A stretch of DNA of 64,000 nucleotides from Xylogone sp. PMI_703 (lineage: Eukaryota; Ascomycota; Leotiomycetes): contig JAJTUQ010000002.1 of NCBI GenBank assembly GCA_021399445.1, forward strand, positions 434,001-498,000. Direction: 5' to 3'. This document shows, piece after piece, positions 61,764 to 64,000 of the stretch (position 1 is the first letter of the stretch; each line of letters starts with the position of its first letter). A program made the translations under genes and the position numbers. The notes below the pieces were generated by a model. It saw only the letters and a list, made by a program, of their open reading frames with translations, was not told the origin of the DNA and ran no database searches.

Positions 61764-63436
61764 TTACCTTGTACTCCCTTGGTCTTCCGTCATATCAGGT
61801 AGGTCCCGTGGAGTGTACCGACTCTTACTCCTTATTCGAGGACCAAACTTATAGAAAAGAAATGGTATTGGCACAAGGAGGACGGTGGCAAAGCCAAGTA
61901 CACTTGTTGCCCAATTGACACCGAGGGCATCATACATTTTGCTAGCGAATAAAGGAAATGCGGTACCTGCAAATCCCCTGAGCAGGCTGCTCACGGCAAA
62001 TGCACTGTTAGATTCGCGTTTGTAGCAATCGACTACGAAATTTACCGAAGAGAGGAATATTGCAAATATTCCGAATCCTATTGGCGCCCCTGCTAAGACT
62101 TGAGGGACCCAGGTGATGTTGGGTGAAGAGGTCCAGCCAAACATAAAGAGACCTGCTGAGAGAAGGATGCTTCCTATCATCATTGGAAGTAAGCGGTCTT
62201 CTGGGACATAGGGTTCTCCGGAACGAGACTTCCGTGCAAACGATATCTTCGTCTGGACAATGATAAAAAGAGCGGCGATTATGAGACCGACAAGAATTGC
62301 GAGAAATGGTAGCGAAGCAACACCGGCAGCCCAGTGACGATGTTGGTGAAAAGATATCGGGTAAGCTGTGAAGAAAAGATAGAATATTCCATAGGCGAGG
62401 GCGAGATATACTGAGCAGAAAAAAACTATTGGCTCAAGAAAAAACATCTTGGAGGGCCTCAGAAGATATACTGAGCAAAAACTTTTAAATTTGCTTGAAA
62501 ATGTCCGGTTATAAGATTCACCATGAAGATGTGGCTTGTATGTTTCCACCATAAGGGTCCAGCCTAGTACCCCAGGGATCGCACTAATGAGCATGGTGAT
62601 CCAAGCTACCCATCTCCAGGAGTATCCTGCTTGCGCTATGAATCCGCCTACTACCGAACCTGTGACACGTTAACAATACTGGGCCGTATGAATTTTGGTC
62701 CATCTCACCTGCAACCGGAGCAGAGAAAGTCGCCATACAGAAAATTGTCATCGACACTGCTCTATCCACTGCTGTTGGCCAAATATCCGCTAAAGCACCA
62801 GCAATCACAGCCAAGGTGGACGATCCAAGGAAGCCCTGTATGAATCGAGATACCAGTATTGTCGCAATATTTCTAGCAACTCCAAGTGGAATTTGAAAAA
62901 TGACGAAACCGGTAAATCCAAACAGGAATGGTCTTCGACGTCCCTGCCATTCCGAGACTGGAGCCCATAATAAAGCTCCTGTTCCAAAACCCTAATATCT
63001 TAGCCCACTAAATCAAGTCTTTACAAAGTTGAATGTGCTTACCAAGAGAAACAGCGAAGTTCCCAGGGATGCAACTTCTGTTCCTACATTGAAATGTGTT
63101 GTAACTTCTGGGATTGCAGTACTGAATATACTACTACTCCACTGGACACAAAACGGCATTGAAGCCAGCAGGAAAGTGTAACTAAGTGTTCAATGTCAGC
63201 AAAAACTAGAAGATCGGCCGGAATCCATATCCATGTCTTCTCAAGACCTACTTCCACCGCCGGAATCTTGACCAATTCGATGGTTCTCTTGTAATAAAAT
63301 CACTCAGTTTCTGTAAAACGCCATGTCTGCTAGTCTTCTCCATATCTGATCCTGGGTCTGAATTGGAAGGCCCCGGTAAAGCTGCCGGCACAGCCATTGG
63401 CTCTTCGTCTAACATATCGAAAGCAGTCTTAATCAT
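61764..63436 (-). CDS. DHA1-type MFS multidrug/polyamine transporter
   Basis: Four exons on the minus strand: 63436-63252, 63181-63043, 62991-62709 and 62659-61764, about 500 residues. After a soluble N-terminus the conserved NWSRFRRWNYTFLLASM opens the first membrane segment. APVSEWQGRRRPFLFGF is the loop 2-3 motif, FIQGFLGSSTLAVIAGALAD and APVAGSVVGGFIAQAGYSWR are the motif C region of proton antiporters. The second half shows FFTAYPISF and PQVLAGAPIGFGIFAIF. The family exports drugs, toxins or polyamines at the plasma membrane. The cytoplasmic central loop is shorter than usual and contains the same six residues (FCSVYL) twice, 20 residues apart, reflecting a 14-nt direct repeat. It lies convergent with a Zn2Cys6 regulator. 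Confidence 0.9.
62404..62477. repeat. 14-nt direct repeat inside MFS gene, 60 nt apart
   Basis: AGATATACTGAGCA occurs at 62404-62417 and 62464-62477, exactly 60 nt (20 codons) apart, so both copies encode FCSVYL in frame. Confidence 0.75.
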
Positions 63437-64000
63437 TCAAAAACCAAATTAAATATTCTTGAGAAACTTGAAACTGGATTTCGTCCTTTGGAGGTAAAGC
63501 TTTTCTGTATTATACTATCTAGGTCATCTGCAGTGAATCAAGAGGTATCCAATCAGAATAACAATTCGGATTTAGCTACTCGGCCGAATAACCTATATCC
63601 CAAGAGCAGAAGCTTCTCCCGTGCTGACATACCTTTTTACGTGTTGAGAGTATGTCTCAGTTCTTGGACATGATTGGGCTGCGTTGGTTGATACACTCTG
63701 TGCTGTGTATAAAATGTGTAAAGTTCTCCATAACCTTAAATGCCCCCTTGCATATCGGGGCTCAATTTGCATCCGAGCCCCACTATATGCGGCCTGCCGC
63801 GGCTAGTCAACCGGGATGGTCTACCGTATCTCGAGTGTATTTACCCTCCGAGGTATTCGTGACTCATCCTCGTTCTCAATACGATGCAACGTTAAGAAGA
63901 GATGTGATTCCAAAGCAATACAGCTGTTTTCTGCGGTATTTACATACTGGGGTAACCTGAAAGAGCTCTGAGTTTGCATCCGTTTGTCTTCATTTGTAGC
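63437..64000. other. Upstream flank of MFS gene
   Basis: Promoter side of the MFS gene. A plus-strand ORF at 63652-63960 has no recognised motif and is left uncalled. Confidence 0.4.

Noticed and set aside
63652..63960. 102-codon ORF at the right edge
   Set aside because: No recognised domain; near the window end and not distinguishable from chance.

Overview
The window looks like nuclear DNA of a filamentous ascomycete (Pezizomycotina). The protein-coding genes are cut by short introns of about 47-110 nt with GTAAGT/GTATGT donors and TAG/CAG acceptors. The gene set is typical of moulds: a HET-domain protein, a Zn2Cys6 regulator, a very large LRR/PP2C-like adenylate cyclase, a CRH-type GH16 wall enzyme, an NDR-family kinase, and P450 and MFS genes. 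A Leotiomycetes-like fungus would fit, but I cannot fix the order from sequence alone. I saw no tRNA, rRNA, CRISPR array, virus or intact transposon.

Layout. 1-14150 holds a nucleolar FKBP isomerase (+), an NDR-family kinase (+), a molybdopterin sulfite-oxidase-like enzyme (+), an aromatic aminotransferase (-) and an Hsp20 chaperone with a long low-complexity N-terminus (+). About 14590-20450 is a gene-poor, AT-rich island. It carries a disrupted RBR-type E3 ubiquitin ligase, a small secreted ubiquitin-like protein and an orphan 237-residue ORF. 20530-33460 holds an inner-nuclear-membrane LEM/Man1 protein Src1/Heh (+), a CYP52-like P450 (-), a GH20 hexosaminidase (-), a Nab2-type CCCH RNA-binding protein (+), a frameshifted small gene (-) and protoporphyrinogen oxidase (+). 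33750-39000 has a HET gene (-) and a CRH transglycosylase (-), separated by 1.8 kb without recognisable genes. 41275-47949 is adenylate cyclase. 48969-53046 has a sucrose-transporter gene with a frameshift (-) and dynamitin (-). 53663-58000 has RTC4 (+) and ATG22 (-). 59473-63436 has a convergent pair: a Zn2Cys6 factor (+) and a DHA1-type MFS transporter (-).

How the genes relate. Most are unlinked housekeeping functions: cAMP signalling, heme synthesis, wall remodelling, mRNA export, dynein cargo transport, autophagy. The exceptions are the ubiquitin-themed island at 14.6-16.6 kb and the regulator/transporter pair at the right end.

The most unusual item is the secreted ubiquitin-like protein at 16287-16577. 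It has a signal peptide, lacks the K48 and K63 positions of ubiquitin and has no C-terminal Gly-Gly. It lies about 0.9 kb from an RBR ligase gene whose third RING1 zinc-ligand codon is TGA. Three genes in the window carry single-lesion disruptions, which points either to gene decay or to assembly errors.
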